From the NCBI GenBank assembly GCA_963922205.1, contig CAWUHX010000098.1, positions 248,001 to 312,000 on the forward strand: a stretch of 64,000 nt of DNA, written 5' to 3'. This DNA comes from Romanomermis culicivorax. Its lineage: Eukaryota > Nematoda > Enoplea > Mermithida > Mermithidae. The notes beneath the pieces are model-generated. The model was not told the origin of the DNA. It saw only the letters and a program-made list of their open reading frames with translations, and did no database searches. Below are positions 35,017 through 46,393 of the stretch, one piece after another (position 1 is the stretch's first letter; each line of letters begins with the position of its first letter). The translations under genes and the position numbers were made by a program.

Positions 35017-38000
35017 TTACTGCTGCTGCCAGCCGCATCCGTAGCCTCCTCGAGGCCTTCCTCGATAGTATCCCCTCTGGCCGGGTTGGCCTCGGGTCTG
35101 ACCTCCATCCTGGCCCTGATTTTGGCCTTGCTGGCTTCCACCGCATCTACCAAGCAGTTGAAAGTTCCAATTGTAGAACTGCACGTCTGGGTCTTGGCCT
35201 TGGTATTGCCAGTTTCCTTGGCCTTTGAAGGGTCGCTGGGGGCGCCCTCTGAAGCCTCCTCTGGCTTGACCTCGGTCATACCCTGGTCTAGCCCTGTATG
35301 GGGCCAGGTTTGAGAACATGTGGTCTCTCCCCTGTTGCCTTTGGGCTGGACCACTGCTAGTGGAGCTGCTGCACTGTGGTTTTTGAGTCCGGAAAGTTGA
35401 ATTAAGAGATTTTGATGATGTTGATTTTGATCTAGAAAGCGAACTTTTATATGAAATGCTAGCAGCTTCACTATAGGACCTCTGGCTGGTCGCAGTAGAC
35501 GATTGTTGTGTCCACGACGGCTGTTTCCTAGCCAGAGGAAGTCTAGGCACTTTCAACTTACTTGGGCTCTTGGCAGCCGTTCGCTGATATTTATCAGCTT
35601 GCAGTCTGTCATCGCCTGGTGCCTTCCTTTTAACACCCATCTGGTTTAACCTCTGCCAGCCCATAAAGATGTACTGGTTAAAGGCTGCAATGTAGACCTC
35701 GTCTACGCAGTTTCCCTGGGCCTCGACGACCAGTTGTCTGTTCCCAAACGAACACGCCTGGGCATACCACCTACCAATTGCTGTTGGCGTGATCAGCGAG
35801 AAATCCAACTGTAAAAAGATCATTGAGGTCATGTACCTAATGGCCGTAAAGACGTCTGAAGCGTCATAGTCCTGAAGCTATCTGGGAATAAGAACTAAAA
35901 TAATCCACCCCCAAATTTCCTCAGGGATGCGTTCTCCATCAAACATGAATCTGCCCTGCATTTCGAATTGTTGGCGATAATTGTCATGAATCTCGGCCAT
36001 GGCATCATTGACCATTCTATAAATAATAGGCCCTTCTTGGCGGTCAAAGGCGAAATAATTGGCGACAACTGGATTTTCGAATGAGATCGGCCCAATTAGG
36101 CGCCTTTGTTCTCATTGCCACTCCCAATAATCAATCAGAATTTCTGCCCATTGGCCAGGAGTGACAAACTGCTGTGGCTCCCTTTCGGGTTTTTTAACCA
36201 CCGCATTCAGTTTGACCTTCTTGATCAACTTCTCCTCGGATTCAAGATCGGGCTTTACCAATACGCTTCCTGCAGGTTTACTACTTTTTGCGGTATAGCT
36301 GGTGGGAATGGACTTGGATTTACCAGATGGCGTACTAACCTCTCCGCCGGTTTTTGATACTGTTCCCCTCTGAGTATACGATGCAGTGGAGGCTGTTGTC
36401 CTATCCAATTTCGTCTGGTATTTGGAGGTCTCCCTTCGCGTTTGACTCTTGGCAGTCTCCGTCCTCGTTTGACTTTGAGTAGTATCCATTCTCGACTTTT
36501 GACTTGTCCAATAATCTGGGGTTGTGGTTTCCTCGGCCATATCGTAAGTGTTGTTTTCAGAACCAGTGGCGTCTGCTCCTTGTTGCTGCTGACCTTGAGC
36601 TGCAAGTCTGCGTGCTTTGGCCTTACCTAGCCTTTTCCTACGCCTTACCTTTTCTCTGGCCAAGTGTCGGATAAATTTTTCCGACATACCTTCAGCTAAC
36701 ATCTGCTGAACTTTCTCTGGGGAATATACTCCAGGGATTCCTTCCTCAGTTATTTTTTCCTTTTCATCAGCTCTGTCGCTGCAATGGCTGAATCTGAGCT
36801 GTCATCGGCTAAAGCCTGCTCCTTCAGCTTTCTTTGAAGTGCCCTCTGACGCAGGAATTCCTGCTGCGTCAGCCTTCTTTGTTCCTGTATTTTGGCCTGT
36901 AGGGCCTCATGCTTCACTTGCTGATCATGATCCTTAGGATCCTTGGCTTTTACAGGTATCTCCTGGGATGCCTCTTGCATCTTCTCCAGTCTGACGTTGA
37001 TTCCCGACATTTTAGACACTGCTTCATCTATTTGAGTCTGGATCTTTTCCTCCTCAACAGCCTGTTTCTGAGTTTTGACCTCCATCGCATCTTTATTCTC
37101 CAACGTCTGGCCCTCAGACTCCAGAATCTCACCTTCTTCTTCCCTTTCTTCAACATCCTCCTCTGAACTAGATTCAGAGTCTGAATTTCGTATCTTCGGC
37201 AAAAGTTGCTTTACTTTAGCTGGCAAAACAGCTGGTGCCAGAGGTACCGATTGCATAATGGTGACGACTTCTGGCTCAGGCTCGGCTGGCTGCTGTACCT
37301 GAGTTACCTGAGTCGGCTGTGCCACCACTGGTTGTGTTGGCGGCGGCACCACGACTACTACTGCAGCTGCTTGCGTAGCATCGGTGTCCAAAGCTGGTTG
37401 TTTTGCTTTGACCACCGGCGCTGGCACTTGCTGCTGGGTTTTAACTTGTCCCAACCCTCCAGCTTGAGCTGTTTGGGAAGTTGAGGGACGATTTACCGGT
37501 ACTTTAGATATCAGCTCACCAGCTGGGGTATAAGTTAGCTTATACCCAGGCATTTCTGAAGCAATTTGTCTCTCCCGGAAGCTTTTGCTGACGAATTCCG
37601 GTCTGAGTTGGAGCAGGTTTTGCAGTGCGTAAGTTGTTGGGTAATTGGTGGGGTGTGCATCTTCCGTCATCGGATACCGCAATCCCGGTGTCAAAGTCTC
37701 GAAGTAGTAAAAAGTTACATAAAAGTAAGGATTCACCTTGTAAGCTTCGTCCTTTAGTAATGATTTGTCATCACCGATTTGTAGAATTTCCTCGGCTTCT
37801 CTAAATAGAAGCAGGACGAATCCAAACCGATTTTGCCAAGCATATACCCCTTTTTTGGATGGAAAATGGGGTTCCGACAGTGGTAACCTCGCTGCTAATT
37901 CTAAATAATAAGCCAGGTGGTCGCCTGACTTCCAGGACATGCGTTTTATCATGTCCTGGCCTTCTTTAGTATAACTATTCAAAAAGTTATAGTTTAGCAG

Positions 38001-39451
38001 TGCGCTAGTTTCATAATTGCACTCCGCTCTCGAATGAGGCCATGCCAAGTGATAGGCCAATGGCATGAATTTACAGATGACCTCTAACTCCGGAAAGTTT
38101 CACTCATCTAACATGCTCAATATTTTGGCCAAATTTGGCGTATAAAAATTCGTCTCATAGGCTTGCCTATGGCCTTCTATACCCACTGGGTAATGGTTAT
38201 TGGAGGAAAACACTTCCTGTGGAATTTCATCAGGCCTCCCGGCTTGTTGCCAGTATAGCTTAGCATTTTTATAGAGAGTCAAAGAGATCTTACCGTCTAA
38301 ATCCCAATAGGACCCACCTAATTTGAGATTTTCCAGGATATCTTTGGCAATATTAACCCAGTCTGGTATTTGTACGTCCTGGATTTCATACAGATCACTA
38401 TCTTTAGTGTACCCATCGTCCTTTAGTGGTTTGCTATCTCTGGGGAGTAGCGGATAAAAACCACTCGGTAACTGAACGCCTTGAGGACGAACAGGGTTAC
38501 ACTCCGTAGGTGGGGTATAATAACCTGTGTTATTTCCCTGCATTTGTACTGCCCAACGGTTGTACATTTCACATTTCATCATATGGTACACCATATTAGG
38601 CTGTACCTGATCGGTTTCCATTACTGAGGAGCCGAGCCCCATTTCTCTATTTACGTTGCCTGGTATCATTAGATATTGTTGATAAAAATATAAGGCTACG
38701 GTATTGATCTGTTTGGGATCAACCTTGTCATGATCGAAAATCTGCATTTGCATTAGCAGTTGATCCGCCATGCCATAGTGAATCGCGGCAAACATGACTA
38801 ATAACGAGTAATATGCATCTAGAGCTGCATACCTAAGCTCTTCCGGCAATATTCCTTTCTTGGCAAATGGATCACAGTTCGCCTTTAGTGAAAAATCATA
38901 TTGGTAAGGGCCCACGTCTGTCAAATAAAATTCCATGAACAATCCCTTTAACTGAAAGGTTTGGGGACAAATACCTGTTTAAAAAAACACTTTTTCTCCA
39001 GGTTAACCCCTATCATGGTTAAGGCGAAATGGTGTAAATCAAAGTAGCGACCCTTGGTCTTCCTAAGATATTCCCTTAAGGGGACAGTTTTGTTCCTGTC
39101 CTTATTATCTCACCCTGAACCACATACGTTATAAATACTTACCAAGTCCTCCAGTACCGAATATCTGGCGAACAGCAGGTTGGAATTGAGGAACTCGTGG
39201 AGGCTTGTCCATTCCTTGAGCATCAAGGTTGTCATATCAATAACGTATGTTTGACCATTGGTGAGCGCGAAGCTTACGTAGCCGGCAAATTCTTTTCCCA
39301 TCGGATTGTCGACCTCTCTCGTTTTGAACAAGGCAGCGACCTTATCCTGATGGACTTTTTCTATGTCAAATCCACAAACTGGTTGTCCTCTGAAGATCAA
39401 TACTTCTCGGATAAAGTGGAGTACTTGGCTGACTTTCCCGATGTTTACCAT
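35017..39451 (-). pseudogene. Unusual retroelement-like protein: DEDDy exonuclease-like domain, coiled-coil middle, RGG tail
   Basis: Five consecutive minus-strand frames belong together. Segment 39451-39110 has VCGFDIEKV (Asp29-x-Glu31, exonuclease motif I), a YVSFALTNGQTYVIDMTTL strand pair, and LEDLVSIYNVCG (motif II-like, Asp102). After one TGA and a frameshift, 38942-38100 opens with [17 protein letters not shown] (Y-x3-D, motif III of RNase D-like DEDDy nucleases), then a long unknown domain. After another TGA, 38066-36750 becomes Pro/Gln-rich, then acidic and coiled-coil. A frameshift leads to 36702-36112 and, past TGA 36112 and TAG 35878, to 35832-35017, ending in Gly/Arg/Gln repeats (RGG-type RNA binding). 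Full span about 1478 codons. Family members are repeated: see 49452-51395. I do not recognise the whole protein; nuclease activity is inference. Confidence 0.6.
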
Positions 39452-40699
39452 TCGAGGTTCCTTGGGGCTTATTCCCCTTTATTCAGCGTATTTTTCAGGT
39501 TTATACTACACCAGCACCACAACACCAAGTGGGTTAAGTTTCGCAGAAAATAAGTTTAGTGCAGGGTTGTTAGGTGAGCCACTGATATACAAACATTGAG
39601 CTGGTAGGCAACTAACACTTTACCAAATCTTACCCTTGCTACCTCTATATGTTGGGGAGGGTAGACCTGATCCGATTGTCCACGACTTGATTGGACACCA
39701 ATCTCTGACCAGCTGCTTTAGCGACCAACTACACTCCATTTATGGCGCTGTATTTACAATTTTTATAGTGCTCAAGATTGATAATTTTTAATGATTTTGA
39801 TATCGAAGAAGTGATATGATTTGATTTGAAAATGAATAATTTTTTATAAATTTTGATGATAAAACTTTAAACGGGCTGAACCCAAGGTTCTAGGTTTCCC
39901 TTGAATCGTCTAGCTCTCGGTGGTATCAGGTATATTTCCAAGTTTGGAAATTCCTTGATTGACTTTGAGCTTCCGACTCTTGGTACTCCTGTTTTTCATT
40001 CCCTCTAAGTTCTAACCTCGTCGGCCCTTTGGGGCGCCGAGCTGGTCTTCCAGTGACTTCTGGGCATTACCTGCGATCTCCAAGAATATTTGATAAAAAT
40101 AAGTTCAAAACTTACCGTCGATCAAGAAAAACCGCTTATCTTGCTCGTGCTGGGGTCTCCCATATTCGACGTGGCGCTCTGTGTGCGACCACTCGCACGT
40201 CGGAGCTTGTTGGCGGTTCCGCACGCCTTCTCCCATTTCCTTTTTTTCAAAATCTTTCTTTCGATTAATAAATTTGTAAATTTTGAAAAATTTTAAACCC
40301 TGAAAAAGTTTAATCTAGCAGTTCTGCTAATTTCCTTTCTACCGCGGTTTGGGGAATGTTTTACTTCTTCCTTCCAATGGAAGTTTAGAGTTCAGATGAG
40401 CGGGGCAGCTATAATTTGATTTTAGAAAAAATGAAAAAGTTTTGAAAATTGAATTTTTGGAAAAAAGCCAAAATGTTTTGGGTTGACACTTTGGTCTAAA
40501 ATTCCGAAGAATTTTTCCCAAAGTCTGTTTTACAAAATAATTACGATTTATATAAATGCGATAAATATTACAAAATAATACACATTTAATTTAAAATAAG
40601 TACCTACACGTGGGAGATAGGTACATAAATAAAAATAAAATCAGCGTGAGATTGGGCATAGATTCGCCTTGGGCAAATTTCCAAATGATTTCATTTGGT
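39452..40699. other. Interval between integrase and exonuclease/RGG frame
   Basis: No gene recognised. On the minus strand it reads from the integrase stop through AT-rich sequence, a purine run (AAAAAAAGGAAATGGGAGAAGG near 40250-40230, possible polypurine tract), a donor-like GACGGTAAGTTT and an acceptor-like GATCGCAG, to the start of the exonuclease-like frame. Could be 3' region of one element, leader of another, or both. Confidence 0.35.
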
Positions 40700-43600
40700 T
40701 TATCCTCCAGTGGTAACTGTTTGCGCCATATTGGACAGTGACGTGTTTTCGTCACATGGCGCGTCCTGATTGGCTCGCGCTATTGGTGGCAAGACTCTAG
40801 TGGTCTCGTAACAAAAATGTTTCAACCTGCTGATTGAAACAGTTTGGCGATTTAGCGGGTTGTCCCAATGTACAATGGTGACAACATTCTCTGCTTCTCG
40901 CGAAATGTCCGTAATTATGAACGGACCGGACCATGGTAGTCCTAATTTTTTCTGCTTGTCTACTTTGAGCAGAACCCAGTCCTTTTCTTTGAACCCATTC
41001 TGTTTGGACTTTTTATCAAAGTATTTCCTCGATTTTTTGGCAGCACTCTGGATATTTTTGGCAATATCCTCATAAAGGTTGACTAAATGATTGGTCAACA
41101 CAAATTTGTATGCCTCTGCATTGCTGTCCGGCATTACAATATCATATGCTTTCAATAAGTTTAACCCAAAGGTTGCCTCCTGATCTCTAAGCAATGAAAA
41201 TGGGGATTGCCCCGTGGCTGCATGTGGTGTGGCATTATAGGCAAACACCACGGCTCTCAAGTATCTTGGCCAATTATCCTTTTCCTCAATGGCCACCTTT
41301 CTGAGCTGTTTTATGAGTGTCTGATTGAACATTTCTACCATACCATTTCCTTGTGGATGGTAGGCTGTTGTATAAATTTTTTGACACTCCAATAACTTGC
41401 AGATCTCTTTCATAAGATCTGAGGTAAAACAACCTCATCTATCACTGAGTAATCTCCGTGGAGTCCCGTGTCTGAATACAATTGATTGTAGAAAGGTATC
41501 TACAACGGTGCTAGTTGACTGATCCGAGATCAGCTCAGCTTCAACCCACTTTGTAAAATAATCCTGGAAGACTATGACATACGGTCTCTTCTCACTAAGT
41601 GGAGAAATACTGACGATATCCACAGATACTATATCAAAGGGACCTTGTGCAATAATAGGTATCAGTGGAGGAATTTCAGTGTTTCCCTGATTAGCCATTT
41701 GACATACTGGACAAAATTTTATCCAGTGCCTGACATCCTTTTCAATTCGAGGCCACCAGAACCATTTCTTAATCATGGAAGACTATGAACCCCTGATGAG
41801 TCATCATCACGGCACCGTGGTACTAGTGCAAAGTATTGTCCCTTAGGCAGGATGAGATGACCACTTGATCATCAGATCCCTGTCCGGCTTCGCGGTATAA
41901 CACTCCATTCTGGATATAAAATCCACTGTGATACTTGGTTGTCCCATTTGGACCCAATCTATCAAAGTATGGTTGTAATACCTCATCTTTTCTCTGCAAG
42001 AGGGCCATGAGATCATCTGTAATTAGCCCTTTTGGCAACTCATTTTCTTTGGGGTCTGCCAAAGTAAACTCCGGTTCTTTTTCTATGTATAACGAGGTAA
42101 CTCTTTTTTCCTTACCTTTCTCCTGGTTTCCCCTACTTACCTTTTCTTTGCCCTGATTGCTGTCAGGCTGGACCTGAGCCTGATTATCTTTTTCCGCTTC
42201 CTTCGCCATGCTCCTTGTAGTTACCGCATTTACCAAGTCTGCAGGCGAGATTGATTCTGGATCACCCTCAGAATCTTCTGGATAAATTTGGGTGAATCTC
42301 CGACTTATATCAGTCCTCTGATTTTTCTTACCTTTTGGCTCCAAATATAACGGAGTACTGTCTTCAGGATTCCAATCTGTCAGAATTCTGAATCTCTTTA
42401 CCAAATTGAGATGCTTTTTCTCAATAAGCTGTGCTTCAAGATCTTTCAGATTTCCAGACTCTCATTTATCCTCTGAGAACATGTGTTCCCATTTTGGGGG
42501 TATCTTTTCCGCTTGATTGTCTTGTTCGTCCATCCTAGACAAAAAGTCTGCCATGACATTTTGTTTTCCAGACACATACTCTAGTTTATGGTTGAACTGA
42601 GAGATGAACGAGTACCATCTCTTTAATTTACCATTGGTCATGGCGTTGACCTTTATAGACAACAATGGTTTGTGATCAGTTCTTATGATCACCCTATGAC
42701 CTACTAGGTAGTGCTTGTATAACTTTAAGCCATACACTATTGCCAAGCACTCCCTTTCCGTGGCTGACCACTTCTTCTCATCCGCTTTTAAAATTCTGCT
42801 ATTATAAGCAAATATCCAGTGATCGGACTTGGTCTCCTGGTAGAGAACTGCTCCTAGTGCCGTTCCGCTGGCATTTGTCTGAAGGACAAAGTCCGTAGAC
42901 CCGTCCAAAACCGGATACCTTAGAAAAGGCACTGACAATAGTGCTTCTTTTAGGCTCCTAAAAGCCTGATGGTGAACATCTGTGATTTCCCAAACACTGT
43001 TCTTCCCAGTTAATTTATACAATGGTTCAGCATGTTTAGCCAACCCTGGTATGAACTTTTTACACCACTGCAACATTCCTAAAAACCTTTGCAGTTTACG
43101 TTTAGACTCTGGGAATGGGAAATCATTAATAGCTTTGACCTTTTTCGGATCTGGGGAAACTCCATCCGAATTCAAGATGTGTCCTAAAAAATGGACTCTC
43201 TCTGGGAGAAATTCACACTTCTCCAGCTTCAAAGTCAAATGAGCCTTTCTTAGAGCTTGCAGGACTAGCTCTGAATTAACTAAGTGTTCCTCAAACCTAT
43301 TTGAGAACACAATGATATCGTCTATATATACTAGACAGATCTTCCATACATATGGATGCAAAACTCGTTCCATCATGCGCTGGAACTCTGCTGGCGCATT
43401 CTTTGGGCCAAAGGGCATGACTTTAAGTACATAAAGCCCTTCTTGGCATATGAAAGCAGTTTTTTCCTTGCTTTCTTCATCCATTGGCACTTGCCAATAC
43501 CCTGATTTGAGATCTAGGGTTGTATAGGAATGGGATACTTATCATCCTTGGTAACATCATTTATACCCCTGAAGTCCACTACTGGTCGCTTGGTACCATC

Positions 43601-43754
43601 CTTTTTATGTAAGAGCGCTGCAAATCGATCAATAGCAATTAAGCAATCTACAGTAAACAGTGATGCCCTCATAGTCATGCGCACCCCAGACAAACCTACG
43701 CTATCCAATCCTACTGTAGACACTATAACAAGATCATTTGCCTTACGTCACTGA
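40700..43754 (-). pseudogene. Ty3/gypsy pol: RT, RNase H, spacer, integrase
   Basis: A better-kept pol on the minus strand. HKKDGTKRPVVDFRGIND (about 43610-43560) is the RT fingers block; after a frameshift near 43500, VYIDDIIVFSNRFEEHLV (43340-43290) is the intact YxDD palm and DFVLQTNASGTALGAVLY the RNase H start with Asn in place of the first Asp. Past an in-frame TGA (42462) lies a 193-codon charged spacer, then stop and shift near 41823-41776, then the H2C2 end (FCPVCQ), core (DYFTKWVEAEL, TAYHPQGNGMVEMFNQ) and GPFIITDISRE. Another TGA sits at 41435. The 5' part (gag, protease, LTR) is absent: 28 bp upstream starts the LTR of an oppositely oriented element. Confidence 0.9.
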
Positions 43755-43927
43755 GTGTCCATTTTTTTATTATTTTATACATGTAACAAGAAAGCAATGG
43801 AGGAGCTTACTTTCAATATCCGCGTCCCGTTAAAGCCGCTCATTTCCTCACGACTACACCTACAAAGATTAGAATCTAGAATCACGTGATACTATGACAT
43901 AATATCTCAGTTTTTATACCTTTTCTT

Positions 43928-43940
43928 TTATATATAAACG
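43928..43940 (+). promoter_or_regulatory. LTR TATA box
   Basis: TTTATATATAAAC in the U3 part of the LTR, about 60 bp upstream of the polyadenylation hexamer. Confidence 0.55.
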
Positions 43941-43997
43941 TCTGTTTTGTATGATGACTTCACTTCATTTCATCTCACTTTATTTTGCCTTATTATT

Positions 43998-44003
43998 AAT
44001 AAA
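43998..44003 (+). terminator. LTR polyadenylation signal
   Basis: AATAAA following the TATA box inside the LTR, as expected for a retroelement R region. Confidence 0.5.
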
Positions 44004-44326
44004 TTTAGCTTACCTGCTCGCTTTTCTGCTCTTTGACAAAGTCGTAGGGTCGTCCTGTAAAACGTCATCTACACCATCCGGACTTGCGAACTATTGGGAG
44101 CTGGAAAGAAATGTATTTTTGTTACGAGACTAAACTTTTCCTTTTAACTTACCTTAGCGTTTTCCTGAGCTTTGCCGTCGCCATCAATCCTTTAACGTTT
44201 CCATTGGCGTTTCTGAAGAAAAAGAAATAACTTAAGAACATTTTGAGCATTCAGTCTGATTTGCAGGTTGTTCAGCTACAGTAACCTGTATTTACCCTTA
44301 ACCCAAAAATAGACAACCCTCACAAG

Positions 44327-44344
44327 TGGCGATTCGTGGCAGGA
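44327..44344 (+). promoter_or_regulatory. Primer-binding site
   Basis: TGGCGATTCGTGGCAGGA directly after the LTR. The TGG start pairs with tRNA 3' CCA. The priming tRNA was not identified. Confidence 0.55.
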
Positions 44345-44541
44345 CATGGACTACAATCTTCGGATCCGAATTGAGGTTGTAGAAGCCTGAAAATAAAGAA
44401 GCACGAGGGCCAACAATTTCATTTGACAACTTACTTGGCGTTTCCAGAACTTGACATTGGCGCTTCCCGAACTTGGCGATTTTTAGAGAAGGGCTGAAGA
44501 AGAAAATTCCCTTTTTTCAATTTTTAATAATGTAATCATCC

Positions 44542-46387
44542 ATGCCGGCCAGAATCCTACAGAATACTGATGAACCAGAAGTGGACGGCCATTATTTGAA
44601 CGCGTCCCACCAGAAGAAAATATAGAAGAAGAAGATTTACAAACTTTGGCAAATCAAGAAGATCACATTTTAGCTGAAAACAGAGATGTAATGGCTATGC
44701 AAGAAGTCAACAATTTGCTACGAAATACAGTGGCTCGAGTCACAGAACTGTATGAAAATTCCACCAGTCTAGGTGAACCGGTCTAGGCGATTTATCCCCA
44801 TTTGCTGGCGACCCGAACGATTTAAATTGGTCAGAATGGGAACGGAAATTTTCAAGATTAGCAATCTTAGCTGGAGCCACCATGTTAAACCGAAAAACAG
44901 CTCTATTAGCAAATTATTTACGAGGTGCCGCACTCAATTATTTTGGAGAACTAGAAGCAAAACAACCCCCTTTGGCTGACTGGGATGCCTGGACTGGTGC
45001 TTACTTAGCAAAGTTTCCTGACAATCGCCAAATTGACGTCAAATAGGAACAGCTAATTGCCAGAACGCAGTCGCTAGGAGAACCCATCGTTGCTTTCACC
45101 GCTGACGTCCGACCTTTAGCCAAACGAGCTTTTCCAACCTGGAATGGAGCCAGAGAACCTGATATAATTATTAAGAATCATTTTATAAACCGATTAATAC
45201 CTGACATTCGCCGTTGGGTCCAAAACGCCGAGCCCGAATAATTTGAGGCCACTGTTGCTGAAGCTGAAAAGCAAGAATTACGGGAAAAACAGTATCACAG
45301 CAAAAATAACCCTTCATTTCAAGTTTTAACGAATTCCGTCAGTCATCTGACAAATTTAGTGCAACAGTTGAGTGCTGTCAATTTAGCTGGAAATTTGAGT
45401 TCCGAAAGAAGAAACGAACAAAGGACGAATCAAAGTAATAATTTCAAAGGATGGCCACGGCAAGAAAATCGTTTTTGGCCTAGGAACAACGCGAGAGATT
45501 TTCAGACTCAATCGAACGATCCCCAAGGGCCCCACCAGATGGGAGGTCGCCCAAATCGCGTGATAAATACCAACTTTAACCGCGGCTGCCCATCAGGAAG
45601 GTCCTCAGATGGTACCATTTCTTGTTTTAGATGCGGTAGAAGTGGGCATTATTCTTCTACTTGCCCTACGCTCGAACGAAATCAAGATTCCAGATTTTCG
45701 AGTTCCCCGCGTAACACGTGGCGTGGTGGACAGCCCCGAGTGCAAATGCCAGCCCGAGGCGTTTCGAACCCTAGGAGTCCAGGAGATGCCCTTTCTGGAA
45801 CCCGAGGAGTCAATAGTCAGCTTTATATTGCCGAGGCTAATGGGCCCAGCGTGTCAGCATCCAACCCTGACACCATCGCAGAACAGTCCAATCCCTGGAA
45901 TTGCAATGATTTTGATCTGCCGATAGAAAATTCCAATGTGAGGCCTCAGGCACATATTTGTATGGCCCGATATAATAAAAAGTTTTATTTTGAAACCAGG
46001 CGAAATTCCACATTGGTGAATGGTGGGACAGGATCTGAAGAAATTAGCGATAATCCCACTATTGCCTCCCATGGGTGTACTGGCAATTATTTGGAAAATG
46101 AAGACCCAGAACATTTAGAAAATGGTTCAGATGAAACATCTGATTTTGACTATTATGAAGAGAGACGGCGCGGTCAATGTTTTGAAAATTCTGGCCAAGA
46201 CGAATCAGTTAATGTTTTCATGAATATGGCTCAGACTGGAGGTTCTAATTCCGACTGTCCCTCTGGAAGCCGCCCGGTGGGAGTAGTTCATCCCCAAATT
46301 TTGAATGGGCCTGCTGCAGCTAGAATTTGTAACTTATGTAACATTTCCAATTGTATTCATGTGCAAGGATTTGGAAGCCAGTCATGA
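44542..46387 (+). pseudogene. gag: Retroelement gag with CCHC zinc knuckle
   Basis: ATG at 44542 opens an acidic N-terminal part. After small shifts near 44610 and 44785 the capsid-like section reads DLSPFAGDPNDLNWSEWERK and then LLANYLRGAALNYF, typical of Ty3-type Gag. Stops TAG (near 45044) and TAA (near 45240) interrupt it, and from 45359 the frame is open. One CCHC knuckle (CFRCGRSGHYSSTC, 45622-45663) binds RNA during packaging. The tail after it is long and acidic and ends at TGA 46385-46387. The next frame continues in the same phase, so a Gag-Env or Gag-Env-PR fusion product is conceivable by read-through. Confidence 0.8.
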
Positions 46388-46393
46388 CGAGGA

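Larger units (their letters stand above)
43782..44324 (+). repeat. 5' LTR of the gag-env-protease element
   Basis: About 543 bp from TGTAACAAGAAAGC to CAACCCTCACA, followed after two bases by a TGG-starting primer-binding site. It holds a TATA box and AATAAA in the proper order. The 3' LTR is not in the window, so the left limit rests on the TG start and the right on the PBS. Confidence 0.6.

Noticed and set aside
34961..35471. Plus- and minus-strand alternative frames over the RGG tail
   Set aside because: Other frames of the Gly/Arg/Gln repeat; only the minus frame agrees with the second copy at 49-51 kb.
36690..36770. Programmed -1 frameshift at the A-run in the coiled-coil/RGG frame
   Set aside because: The other copy is in one frame through the equivalent region, and the A6 run is a common site for indel decay.
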